Position numbers and translations under genes: made by a program
Notes under the pieces: model-generated
What the model saw: only the letters and a program-made list of their open reading frames with translations
The model's database searches: none
What the model was told of the DNA's origin: nothing
Assembly: GCF_038502225.1 (NCBI RefSeq)
Contig: NC_091292.1
Span: 47,829,928 to 47,893,927, forward strand
Source: Cherax quadricarinatus
Lineage: Eukaryota; Arthropoda; Malacostraca; Decapoda; Parastacidae
Length of the DNA stretch: 64,000 nucleotides
Reading direction: 5' to 3'
Part shown: positions 47,690-57,213 of the stretch, in pieces
How the letters are laid out: each line of letters begins with the position of its first letter
Position numbering within the stretch: the first letter of the stretch is position 1

Positions 47690-50600
47690 CTTCAAGCTTG
47701 TTAGGTCCTTCCTTGGATCGCTTTCCATGCTGGATCATTCAAGCTTGTTAGCTCATTCCTTGGATCACTTTCATGATAGGTTCTTTAAGCTTGTTAGGTC
47801 CTTCCTTGGATCAGTTTTCATGCTGGGTCCTTCAAGCTTGCTAGGTCCTTCCTTGAATAACTTTTCATGCTGGGACCTTCAAGCTTGTTAGGTCCTTCCT
47901 TGGATTGCTTATCATGCTGGATCAATGAAGCTTGTTAGGTCCTTCCATGGATAACTTTTCAAGTTGGGTCCTTCAAGTTTGATAGGTCCTTCCTTGGATC
48001 AGTTTTCATCCTGCGTCCTTCAAGCTTCTTAGGTCCTTCCATGGATCGCTTTAAATGATGAGTCCCTCAAGCTTGTTAGGTCTTCATTGGATCAACCTTA
48101 ATGCTGGGTCCTTCAAGCTTTTCAGGCGTTTCCTTTGATAGCTTACCATGCTGGGTCCTTCAAACTTGTTAGGTCCTTCTTTTTATTACTTTTCATGCTG
48201 GGTCCTTCAAGCTTGTTAGGTCCTTCCTTGGATCAGTTTTCATGGTTGGCCCTTCATGCTTGCTAGGTCCTTCCTTGAATCACTTTTCATGCTGGGATCT
48301 TCAAGCTTCTTACGTCCTTCCTTGGATTGCTTATCATGCTGGATCATTGATGCTTGTTAGGTCCTTCCATGGATAACTTTTCAAGTTGGGTCCTTCAAGC
48401 TTGTTAGGTCATTCCTTGGATCCCTTTTCATGCTGGATCCTTCAAGCTTGATAGGTCCTTCCTTGGATCAGTTTTCATCCTGCGTCCATCAAGCTTCTTA
48501 GGTCCTTCCTTGGATCACTTTCATGATAGGTCTTTCAAGCTTGTTAGGTCCTTCCGTGGATCACTTTTCGTGCTGGGATCCTTCAAGCTTGGTAGGTCCT
48601 TCCTTGGATTGCTTACCATGTTGGATCATTCAAGCTTGTTAGCTCTTTCCTTGGATCACTTTTCATGCTGGGATCCTTCAAGGTTGGTAGGTACTTCCTT
48701 GGATCGCTTACTATCCTGGACCATTCAAGCTTGTTAGCTCTTTCCTTGTATCACTTTTCATGCTTGGTCCCTCAAACTCTTTAGGTCCTTCCTTACATCA
48801 CTTGTCATGCTGGGTTCTTCAAGCTTGTTAGGTATTTTCTTTGGATCACTTTTCATGATCGGCCTTTAAAACTTGTTAGGTCCTTCCGTGGATCACTTTT
48901 CATGCTGGAATCCTTCAAGTTAGTGAGGAACTTCTTTGGATCATTTTCACGCTGGGGCCCTTCAAGCTTGTTAGGTCCTTCCTTGGACCACTTTTCATGC
49001 TTGGTCCTTCTAGCTTGTTAGGTCCTTCCTTGGATCGCATACCATGCTGGGTCATTCAACCTTGTTAGGAACTTCCTTGGATCACTTTTCATGGTGGGTC
49101 ATTCAAGCTTGTTATGTACTTCCTTGGATCACTTTTCATGCTGCATACTGAAAGCTTGTTATGTCCTTCCATGCTGGGTCTTACAACCTTGTTAGGTCCA
49201 TCCTTGGATCACTTTTCAAGATTGTTCCTTCAATCTTGTTAGGTCCTTCCTTCGATCACTTTTCATGCTGGGTCTTTCAAGCTTGTTAGGTCCTTCCTTG
49301 GATCGCTTTCCATGCTGGATCATTCAAGCTTGTTAGCTCATTCCTTGGATCACTTTCATGATAGGTTCTTTAAGCTTGTTAGGTCCTTCCTTGGATCAGT
49401 TTTCATGCTGGGTCCTTCAAGCTTGCTAGGTCCTTCCTTGAATCACTTTTCATGCTGGGACCTTCAAGCTTGTTAGGTCCTTCCTTGGATTGCTTATCAT
49501 GCTGGATCAATGAAGCTTGTTAGGTCCTTCCATGGATAACTTTTCAAGTTGGGTCCTTCAAGTTTGATAGGTCCTTCCTTGGATTAGTTTTCATCCTGCG
49601 TCCTTCAAGCTTCTTAGGTCCTTCCATGGATCGCTTTAAATGATGAGTCCCTCAAGCTTGTTAGGTCTTCATTGGATCAACCTTAATGCTGGGTCCTTCA
49701 AGCTTTTCAGGCGTTTCCTTTGATCGCTTACCATGCTGGGTCCTTCAAACTTGTTAGGTCCTTCTTTTTATTACTTTTCATGCTGGGTCCTTCAAGCTTG
49801 TTAGGTCCTTCCTTGGATCAGTTTTCATGGTTGGCCCTTCATGCTTGCTAGGTCCTTCCTTGAATCACTTTTCATGCTGGGATCTTCAAGCTTCTTACGT
49901 CCTTCCTTGGATTGCTTATCATGCTGGATCATTGATGCTTGTTAGGTCCTTCCATGGATAACTTTTCAAGTTGGGTCCTTCAAGCTTGTTAGGTCATTCC
50001 TTGGGTCTCTTTTCATGCTGGATCCTTCAAGCTTGATAGGTCCTTCCTTGGATCAGTTTTCATCCTGCGTCCATCAAGCTTCTTAGGTCCTTCCTTGGAT
50101 CACTTTCATGAAAGGTCTTTCAAGCTTGTTAGGTCCTTCCGTGGATCACTTTTCGTGCTGGGATCCTTCAAGCTTGGTAGGTCCTTCCTTGGATTGCTTA
50201 CCATGTTGGATCATTCAAGCTTGTTAGCTCTTTCCTTGGATCACTTTTCATGCTGGGATCCTTCAAGCTTGGTAGGTACTTCCTTGGATCGCTTACTATC
50301 CTGGACCATTCAAGCTTGTTAGCTCTTTCCTTGTATCACTTTTCATGCTTGGTCCCTCAAACTCGTTAGGTCCTTCCTTACATCACTTGTCATGCTGGGT
50401 TCTTCAAGCTTGTTAGGTATTTTCTTTGGATCACTTTTCATGATCGGCCTTTAAAACTTGTTAGGTCCTTCCGTGGATCACTTTTCATGCTGGAATCCTT
50501 CAAGTTAGTGAGGAACTTCTTTGGATCATTTTCACGCTGGGGCCCTTCAAGCTTGTTAGGTCCTTCCTTGGACCACTTTTCATGCTTGGTCCTTCTAGCT

Positions 50601-50860
50601 TGTTAGGTCCTTCCTTGGATCGCATACCATGCTGGGTCATTCAACCTTGTTAGGAACTTCCTTGGATCACTTTTCATAGTGGGTCATTCAAGCTTGTTAT
50701 GTACTTCCTTGGATCACTTTTCATGCTGCATACTGAAAGCTTGTTAGGTCCTTCCATGCTGGGTCTTACAACCTTGTTAGGTCCATCCTTGGATCACTTT
50801 TCAAGATTGTTCCTTCAATCTTGTTAGGTCCTTCCTTCGATCACTTTTCATGCTGGGTCT
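47690..50860 (+). repeat. 1,585-bp tandem higher-order repeat, two copies
   Basis: Copies at about 47690-49275 and 49276-50860. Markers repeat at a constant 1585-bp offset, for example GGATCGCTTTCCATGCTGG at 47717 and 49302, and the 75-codon frames at 48510 and 50095. Differences are few (CTTTCATGATAGG versus CTTTCATGAAAGG at about 50,110), so this is a recent duplication. Confidence 0.8.
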
Positions 50861-51828
50861 TTCAAGCTTGTTAGGTTCTTCCTTGGATCACTTTTCAAGC
50901 TTGTTCCTTCAATCTTGTTAGGTCCTTCCTTCGATCACTTTTCATGCTGGGTCCTTCAAGCTTGTTAGGTCCTTCCTTGGATCCCTTACCATGCTGGTCA
51001 TTCAAGCTTGTTAGGTCTTTCCTTGGATTACTTTTCATGCTGGGTTTTTCAAGCTTGTTAGGTTCTACCTTTCATAACTTTTCATGCTTGGTCCTTCAAG
51101 CTTGTTAGGTCCTTCCTTGGATCGCTTACCATGCTGGACCATTCAAGCTTGTTAGGTCATTATTTGCATTACTTTTCATCCTGGGTCCTTCAAGCTTGTT
51201 AGGTCCTTCCTTGGATCACTTTTCATGCTGCTTCTTTCAAGCCTGTTAGGTCCTTTCTTGAATCACTTTTCATGCTGGGTCCTTCAAACTTGTCAGGTCC
51301 TTCATTGAATCGCTTACCATGCTGGGTCCTTCAAGTGTGTTAGGTTCTTCCTTGGATCACTTTTCATGCTGGGTCAATCAAGCTTGTTATGTCCTTCCTT
51401 GGATCTCTTTTCAAGCTTGGTCCTTCAAGCTTTTTAGGTTCTTCCTTTGATCACTTTTCATGATGCGTCTTTCAAGCTTGTTAATTCCTTCCGTGGATCA
51501 CTTTTCATTCTGGGATCCTTCAAGTTGGTAAGGTCCTTCCTTGGATCACTTTTCATGCTGGGATCCTTCAAGCTTGTTAGGACCTTCCTTGCATCACTGT
51601 ACATGATGGGTTCTTAAAGCTTTTTAGGTCCTTCCTGGGATCACTTTTCATGCTGGGTCCTTCAAGCTTGTTAGTTCCTTCCTTGAATCGCTTACCATGC
51701 TGGATCATTCAAGCTTGTTAGGTCATTCCTTGGATCGCTTTTCATGATGGGTCCTTCAAGTTTGTTAAGTCCTTCCTTGGATCAGTTTTCATGCTGTGTC
51801 CTTCAAGCTTGTTAGGTCCTTCCTTGGA

Positions 51829-54070
51829 TCAGTTTTCATCCTGCGTCCTTCAAGCTTCTTAGGTCCTTCCATGGATCGCTTTACATGATGAGTCCCTCAA
51901 GCTTGTTAGGTCTTCATTGGATCAACCTTAGTGCTGGGTTCTTCAAGCTTTTTAGGCGTTTTCTTTGATCGCTTACCATGCTGGGTCCTTCAAACTTGTT
52001 AGGTCCTTCTTTTTATTACTTTTCATGCTGGGTCCTTCAAGCTTGTTAGGTCCTTCCTTGGATCAGTTTTCATGCTTGGCCCTTCAAGCTTGCTAGGTCC
52101 TTCCTTGAATCACTTTTCATGCTGGGATCTTCAAGCTTGTTAGGTCCTTCCTTGGATTGCTTATCATGCTGGATCATTGATGCTTGTTAGGTCCTTCCTT
52201 GGATAACTTTTCAAGTTGGGTCCTTCAAGCTTGTTTGGTCGTTCCTTGGATCCCTTTTCATGCTGGATCCTTCAAGCTTGATAGGTCCTTCCTTGGATCA
52301 GTTTTCATCCTGTGTCCTTCAAGCTTCTTAGGTCCTTCCTTGGATCACTTTCATGATGGGTCTTTCATGCTTGTTAGGTCCTTCCGTGGATCACTTTTCA
52401 TGCTGGGATCCTTCAAGCTTGGTAGGTCCTTCCTTGAATTGCTTACCATGTTGGATCATTCAAGCTTGTTAGCTCTTTCCTTGGATCACTTTTCATGCTG
52501 GGATCCTTCAAGCTTGGTAGGTCTTTCCTTGGATCGCTTACTATGCTGGACCATTCAAGCTTGTTAGCTCTTTCCTTGTATCACTTTTCATGCTTGGTCC
52601 CTCAAACTTGTTAGGTCCTTCCTTACATCACTTGTCATTCTGGGTTCTTCAAGCTTGTTAGGTATTTTCTTTGGATCACTTTTCATGGTCGGCCTTTAAA
52701 ACTTGTTAGGTCCTTCCGTGGATCACTTTTCATGCTGGAATCCTTCAAGTTAGTAAGGAACTTCCTTGGATCATTTTCACGCTGGGACCCTTCAAGCTTG
52801 TTAGGTCCTTTCTTGGACCACTTTTCATGCTTGGTCCTTCTAGCTTGTTAGGTCCTTCCTTGGATCGCATACCATGCTGGGTCATTCAAGTTTTTTAGGA
52901 ACTTCCTTGGATCACTTTTCATGGTGGGTCATTCAAGCTTGTTATGTACTTCCTTGGATCACTTTTCATGCTGCATACTGAAAGCTTGTTAGGTCCTTCC
53001 ATGCTGGGTCTTACAACCTTGTTAGGTCCTTCCTTGGATCACTTTTCAAGCTTGTTCCTTCAGTCTTGTTAGGTCCTTCCTTCGATCACTTTTCATGCTG
53101 GGTCTTTCAAGCTTGTTAGGTCCTTCCTTGGATCACTTTTCAAGCTTGTTCCTTCAATCTTGTTAGGTCCTTCCTTCGATCACTTTTTATGCTGGGTCCT
53201 TCAAGCTTGTTAGGTCCTTCCTTGGATCCCTTACCATGCTGGTCATTCAAGCTTGTTAGGTCCTTCCTTGGATCACTTTTCATGCTGGGTCTTTCAAGCT
53301 TGTTAGGTTCTACCTTTCATAACTTTTCATGCTTGGTCCTTCAAGCTTGTTAGGTCCTTCCTTGGATCGCTTACCATGCTGGACCATTCAAGCTTGTTAG
53401 GTCATTATTTGCATTACTTTTCATCCTGGGTCCTTCAAGCTTGTTAGGTCCTTCCTTGGATCACTTTTCATGCTGCGTCTTTCAAGCCTGTTAGGTCCTT
53501 TCTTGAATCACTTTTCATGCTGGGTCCTTCAAACTTGTCAGGTCCTTCCTTGATCTCTTACCATGCTGGGTCCTTCAAGCTTCTTAGTTCCTTCCATGGA
53601 TCGCTATTAATGCTGGGTCCTTCAAGCGTGTTAGGTTCTTCCTTGGATCACTTTTCATGCTGGGTCAATCAAGCTTGTTATGTCCTTCCTTGGATCTCTT
53701 TTCAAGCTTGGTCCTTCAAACTTTTTAGATTCTTCCTTTGATCACTTTTCATGATGCGTCTTTCAAGCTTGTTAAGTCCTTCCGTGGATCACTTTTCATT
53801 CTGGCATCCTTCAAGTTGGTAAGGTCCTTCCTTGGATCACTTTTCATGCTGGGATCCTTCAAGCTTGTTAGGTCCTTCCTTGGATCACTGTACATGATGG
53901 GTTCTTCAAGCTTTTTAGGTCCTTCCTGGGATCACTTTTCATGCTGTGTCCTTCAAGCTTGTTAAGTCCTTCCTTGGATCGCTTACCATGCTGGATCATT
54001 CAAGCTTGTTAGGTCATTCCTTGGATCGCTTTTCATGATGGGTCCTTCAAGTTTGTTAAGTCCTTCCTTG
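51829..54070 (+). repeat. About 2,245-bp partner of 49584-51800
   Basis: Unit order from CAGTTTTCATCCTGCGTC onward repeats that of about 49584-51800 at an offset near 2245 bp. The offset drifts by about one monomer near the right end (GCTTACCATGCTGGATC at 51684 and 53981). Older than the 1,585-bp pair, judging by the number of changes. Confidence 0.65.
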
Positions 54071-54565
54071 GATCAGTTTTCATGCTGTGTCCTTCAAGCT
54101 TGTTAGGTCCTTTCTTGAATCACTTTTCATGCTGGGTCCTTCAAACGTGTTAGGTCCATCCTTGGATTGCTTACCATGCTGGGTCCTTCAAGCTTCATAG
54201 GTCCTTCCAATGATCGCTTTTCATGCTGGGTCGTTCAAGCTTGTTATGTCCTTCCTTGGATCGCTTATCATGCTGCGCCATTTAAGCTTGTTAGGTCCAT
54301 CCTTGGATCGCTTACCATGCTGGATCATTCACGTTTGTTAGGTGTTTCCTTGGAACGCTTATCATGATGAGTCCTTCAAGCTTGTTAACTCTTTCATTGG
54401 ATCACTTTTCATGCTGGGTTCTTCAAGCTTGTTTGGTTCTTCCTTGGATCACTTTTCATGCTGGGTGCTTCAAGCTTGTTAGGTTCTTCCTTGGATCACT
54501 TATAATGCTTGGTCATTCAAGCTTGTTAGGTCCTTCCTTGGATAACTTTTCATGTTGGAGACGTT

Positions 54566-54781
54566 TACAACAGATCAGCAGCAGAGTAACCTTTCCTGAA
54601 GCCATACTGACGATCACAAAGTAGTGATTGGTAGTCAAATATCTCTGTCTTTGTCTTGAGATTATTGTCTCAAGATCTTACCAGTGATTGACAAGAGTGA
54701 CACTGGTCTGTAGTTGCTGATTTCTGCTCTGCTCTTCTTTTTGTGAACAGGGACTACATTTGCCTCTTTCCATAGAGAGGG
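54566..54781 (-). pseudogene. Element C: RT finger fragment
   Basis: Directly after the stop of the 54782 frame the same frame gives PSLWKEANVVPVHKKK and NYRPVSLLSITGKIL. A frameshift then leads to LCDRQYGFRKGYSAADLL, an RT block before the catalytic palm. No catalytic DD motif is present because the element is cut off at about 54560. Confidence 0.65.
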
Positions 54782-55756
54782 TCATTTACACTGTACTAGG
54801 TAGTGCTGAAAGATGCGAGTCAGAGGTGCTGCTAGCTGGTCTGCACATCTTCTCAGCAATCTTGGGCTCAACTTATCTGGGCCCGCAGCCTTTTCTTGGT
54901 CAAGCGATTTAAGAAGGAAATGCACCTCCTCCTGCCTTATTGTCACCACTGACAGTTTTGACACAGTTCTTGCAGCTAGCCAAGGTAGCAAAGTGTTCAG
55001 CAAAGAGGCCGCCTTCTCTTGACTACTAGTAGAGGTGGTCCCATCCTGTCGATTTAGAGGTGGACTGAGTTCATCAGGCAGATAACCTTGTCTGTCCTTG
55101 ACCGGGGACCACCAGGTTTTGGAGCCTACCCTACCTGATGCTAGCTTTATTTTAGTGTCCACCTCCCATTTAGCAATGACCCACTTTTGAACATCACCCA
55201 TATGCCTACAGGCTTGCCTGTGCAAGTTCCTGTTATAGGTGGTAGGATGTCTGTTATACCTTCGCCATGCTTTGTACTTAGCAGTAGCAGCCTCTCTACA
55301 ACGAAAGCCAAAGCAAGGCTGATCTGTAGGCTTCGTCACATATTGCTGGTGAGGAATGTATTCATGTTGAAGATTAAGGATGTGTCCAGTGAAGGCTTTC
55401 ACTTGGTTTTCAACATCCCCTTGGAGAAGAGCATTCCAATCGGTGGTGGCGAGCTCAGAGCAAAGGGCTGGCCAATTACCTCTTTCCCATAGCCACGTTG
55501 TGCGTGTGGACTCCTCACCTCGTTCTGTTGGGATCTTAAGTGTAGTAAAAACAGCATTGTGGTCAGACGATCCAACGTAGCCAAATGGTTGACAAGTGAC
55601 TATGCCTTCTGCCAGATCACTCACTACTGGGTCTAGGGAGGAGCCAGAGATGTGAGTGAGCAGCTGCAGGGATGTAGGTCTGTGGTCTTGTATAAGGCAC
55701 AGTACCACCTGCTGGGCTGAGATAGGAGTAGCTGAGTGGGTGACGTGTGAGAGTGT
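54782..55756 (-). pseudogene. Element C: endonuclease C-terminus to RT N-terminus
   Basis: The frame is open from 55756 (just after a TGA) to the stop at 54782 and has no convincing ATG start. It begins AQQVVLCLIQDHRP, then HISGSSLDPVVSDL and GYVGSSDHNAVFTTL, the last endonuclease block with its Asp-His pair. A linker of about 150 residues rich in Trp and basic residues follows, then LDQEKAAGPDKLSPRLLRRC, the first RT block. The catalytic Asn, Glu and Asp-x-Asn motifs of the endonuclease are missing upstream. Non-functional remnant. Confidence 0.75.
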
Positions 55757-56021
55757 TCACCAATTCAGAGATCCTGCTGGTTTGTTCTGAGAACAGGTCG
55801 CTAAACAGGTGGTCCTGTCTGTCAAGTTCCTTTTTCTTCCGACACTGGTCCTCCTGATGTCCTTTCTTGTAGCAGTAATTGCACCTGATATCTCGCAGGC
55901 AGTTGTTGGCTGTGTGCCCCTTCCGGTGACAGCGAGAGCACAGCCTAGGTGTCTGGGAGGGTGGACTATGATTTGTTGCACCACCTGTGTTTTGTAGATT
56001 TGTCCTCAGGTTCTGCCGCTG
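55617..56021 (-). pseudogene. Element C ORF1, zinc-knuckle part
   Basis: Open for 135 codons between TAA (56024-56022) and TGA (55619-55617). It has two perfect CX2CX4HX4C knuckles, CSRCHRKGHTANNC and CNYCYKKGHQEDQC, followed by a Lys/Glu-rich helix (KKKELDRQDHLFSDL) and a short coiled-coil-like end. Such knuckles bind element RNA in gag-like ORF1 proteins. It overlaps the endonuclease frame at 55617-55756. An overlapping 75-codon ATG frame (55757-55984) is the wrong frame and lacks the Cys/His spacing. Confidence 0.75.
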
Positions 56022-56463
56022 TTAGTGGAGGGTGAGACGGCTGTAGATGTCTTCCTCCTCCACGTCCTCTTCCACGTCCTCTACCCAGTCCTCTACCAGT
56101 TCTGACAGATGTGTCCCTGCTGTTCGTACTTCGGTGCAGTAGGTGATCAGGTGCAGTGATAGTTCCCTGATTATTAACTGCACGAATCTCTGGTGGAGAA
56201 ACTCCTGACTCAGAACTTGCCGATGAAGCACTGATGCCAGATTCTTTAATAGTGTCGGCAGGTTTGCTGACAGGTGTAGGTTCAGAGATGGTATGTGCAC
56301 TGTCTAGTGGACTGGCAGTGGCTGAAGCAGAGATGTCAGGTGTAGGAGAATTAACAGATCCAAGGCTTCCTCCGTAGCTGGGAAGAGGATTTGTTCCCTC
56401 TGTGGTGGTCAGAGGAATTGTGTTAGAATTCCCAAAGGTAGTGTTTTCATCATTAGATCTATG
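55966..56463 (-). pseudogene. Element C ORF1, Ser/Thr-Pro and RG-rich part
   Basis: 166 codons are open (to TAG 55968-55966) without an ATG. Composition is low complexity: NSPTPDISASATASPLDS, then SVRTGRGLGRGRGRGRGGGR (about 56,050-56,110), an RG/RGG-like basic tract. A one-base frame change near the end (about 55,970-56,020) leads into the zinc-knuckle frame, so the two segments were very probably one protein with an RNA-binding RG box before the knuckles. The upstream end of ORF1 is missing. Confidence 0.6.
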
Positions 56464-57213
56464 AAAGGATTCGCAAAAATGAATAAGATTACAACTTTAT
56501 AATAAGATTATAACGTAATACAGAAGCAACTAGCATATACTGAGGATCTTATTAGCACAGTGTGTCCTCTTGAGTGTTTATGTGTATATGCATGGTCTTT
56601 GAGCAGAAAAGACTTAATAAAACCCTTCAGATATTGCAATGTGAACTTAAAATAACTCATAAATACTGTCACCCTCAAAAACATAAATATGGATAATTTT
56701 ACTCCAGTAATATACTTGGATGTTTAACCTTTAATTTCTCGAAAGTGGGTAATTTGGTTAATTTGCTGAAGCAGCATTTCATGTTTATGAACCAAGTGTG
56801 ATCATTTTAAAACTATATATTTGGTATCATTGTTATACAAACCCAGGAGCAAATACTAAAAAACAGTCATCATTTAGGTGAGGATCAGTAGAGATATTTA
56901 GGAAAATTCATAGATTTTCTTCAGAATCTTTTTTGGTGATTAAATAAGTGTATCACAACATTCTTCTTTGAATAATTATTTACCATTGTTTTATCAGATA
57001 CCAGAAACAAACCTAATTTTGTTAGTGCAAATACTTGCCAGTTTGAAAATAAGTATTGCCATGATGCAAAATAATATTTTTTTTTTATTTTTCAACCATT
57101 TATCATGTAACTTATTAATAGACAATATTTCACATATTTATACTCGCAAAAATTTAATAAAAGAAATTGGACAACAGAGGACAAAAGGAACGATATTAGG
57201 ACACCTCCTTTAC
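56464..57213. other. AT-rich spacer, no gene recognised
   Basis: AT-rich, non-tandem DNA between element C and the 28-bp array. It contains short runs such as AATAAGATTA/TAATAAGATTATAA (about 56,483-56,512) and a T tract near 57,075. The 85-codon ATG frame at 56968-57225 is Leu/Ile/Asn-rich, as expected of AT-rich sequence, and runs into the array. I see no convincing coding, RNA or element signature. Confidence 0.6.

Larger units (their letters stand above)
45366..54559 (+). repeat. 47-bp satellite array, right block
   Basis: The same monomer family resumes at TTTTCATGCTGTGTCATTC. Units to about 47 kb resemble the central block; beyond that a different higher-order set begins. It contains GCTTACCATGCTGG, CAGTTTTCATCCTGCGTC and CTTCATTGGATCAACC variants that are absent from the centre. 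The block ends at about 54559 within CTTTTCATGTTGG, where a LINE fragment starts. No gene is seen. Confidence 0.93.
54560..56463 (-). mobile_element. Degraded, internally deleted non-LTR retrotransposon, element C
   Basis: Minus strand, truncated at its 3' side against the satellite. The order is RG-rich ORF1 segment, two CCHC knuckles, the end of an APE endonuclease and the start of an RT. The first part of the endonuclease (catalytic Asn, Glu and GDFN motifs) is absent, so ORF1 is joined almost directly to the endonuclease C-terminus. Frameshifts and stops are frequent. Zinc-knuckle ORF1 and RT motifs (PVHKKKSRAEISNYRPVSL, YGFRKGYSAADLL) place it in a different group from A and B, probably near Jockey/I-type elements; clade uncertain. 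Confidence 0.75.

Noticed and set aside
36..54559. Telomeric or rDNA spacer repeat
   Set aside because: No TTAGG-type telomere runs and no rRNA sequence are present. GTTAGG in the monomer is a single motif within a 47-bp unit.
54813..55997. Plus-strand ORFs at 54813, 55187, 55380 and 55809, and minus-strand ORFs at 55399 and 55757
   Set aside because: Wrong frames or wrong strand over element C. The zinc knuckles and endonuclease lie in other frames.
56022..56300. 92-codon minus-strand ORF with an acidic C-terminal tract (VEDVEEDVEEED)
   Set aside because: Its acidic tract is the RG-rich coding tract read in another frame. The RG frame is longer and leads into the zinc knuckles.
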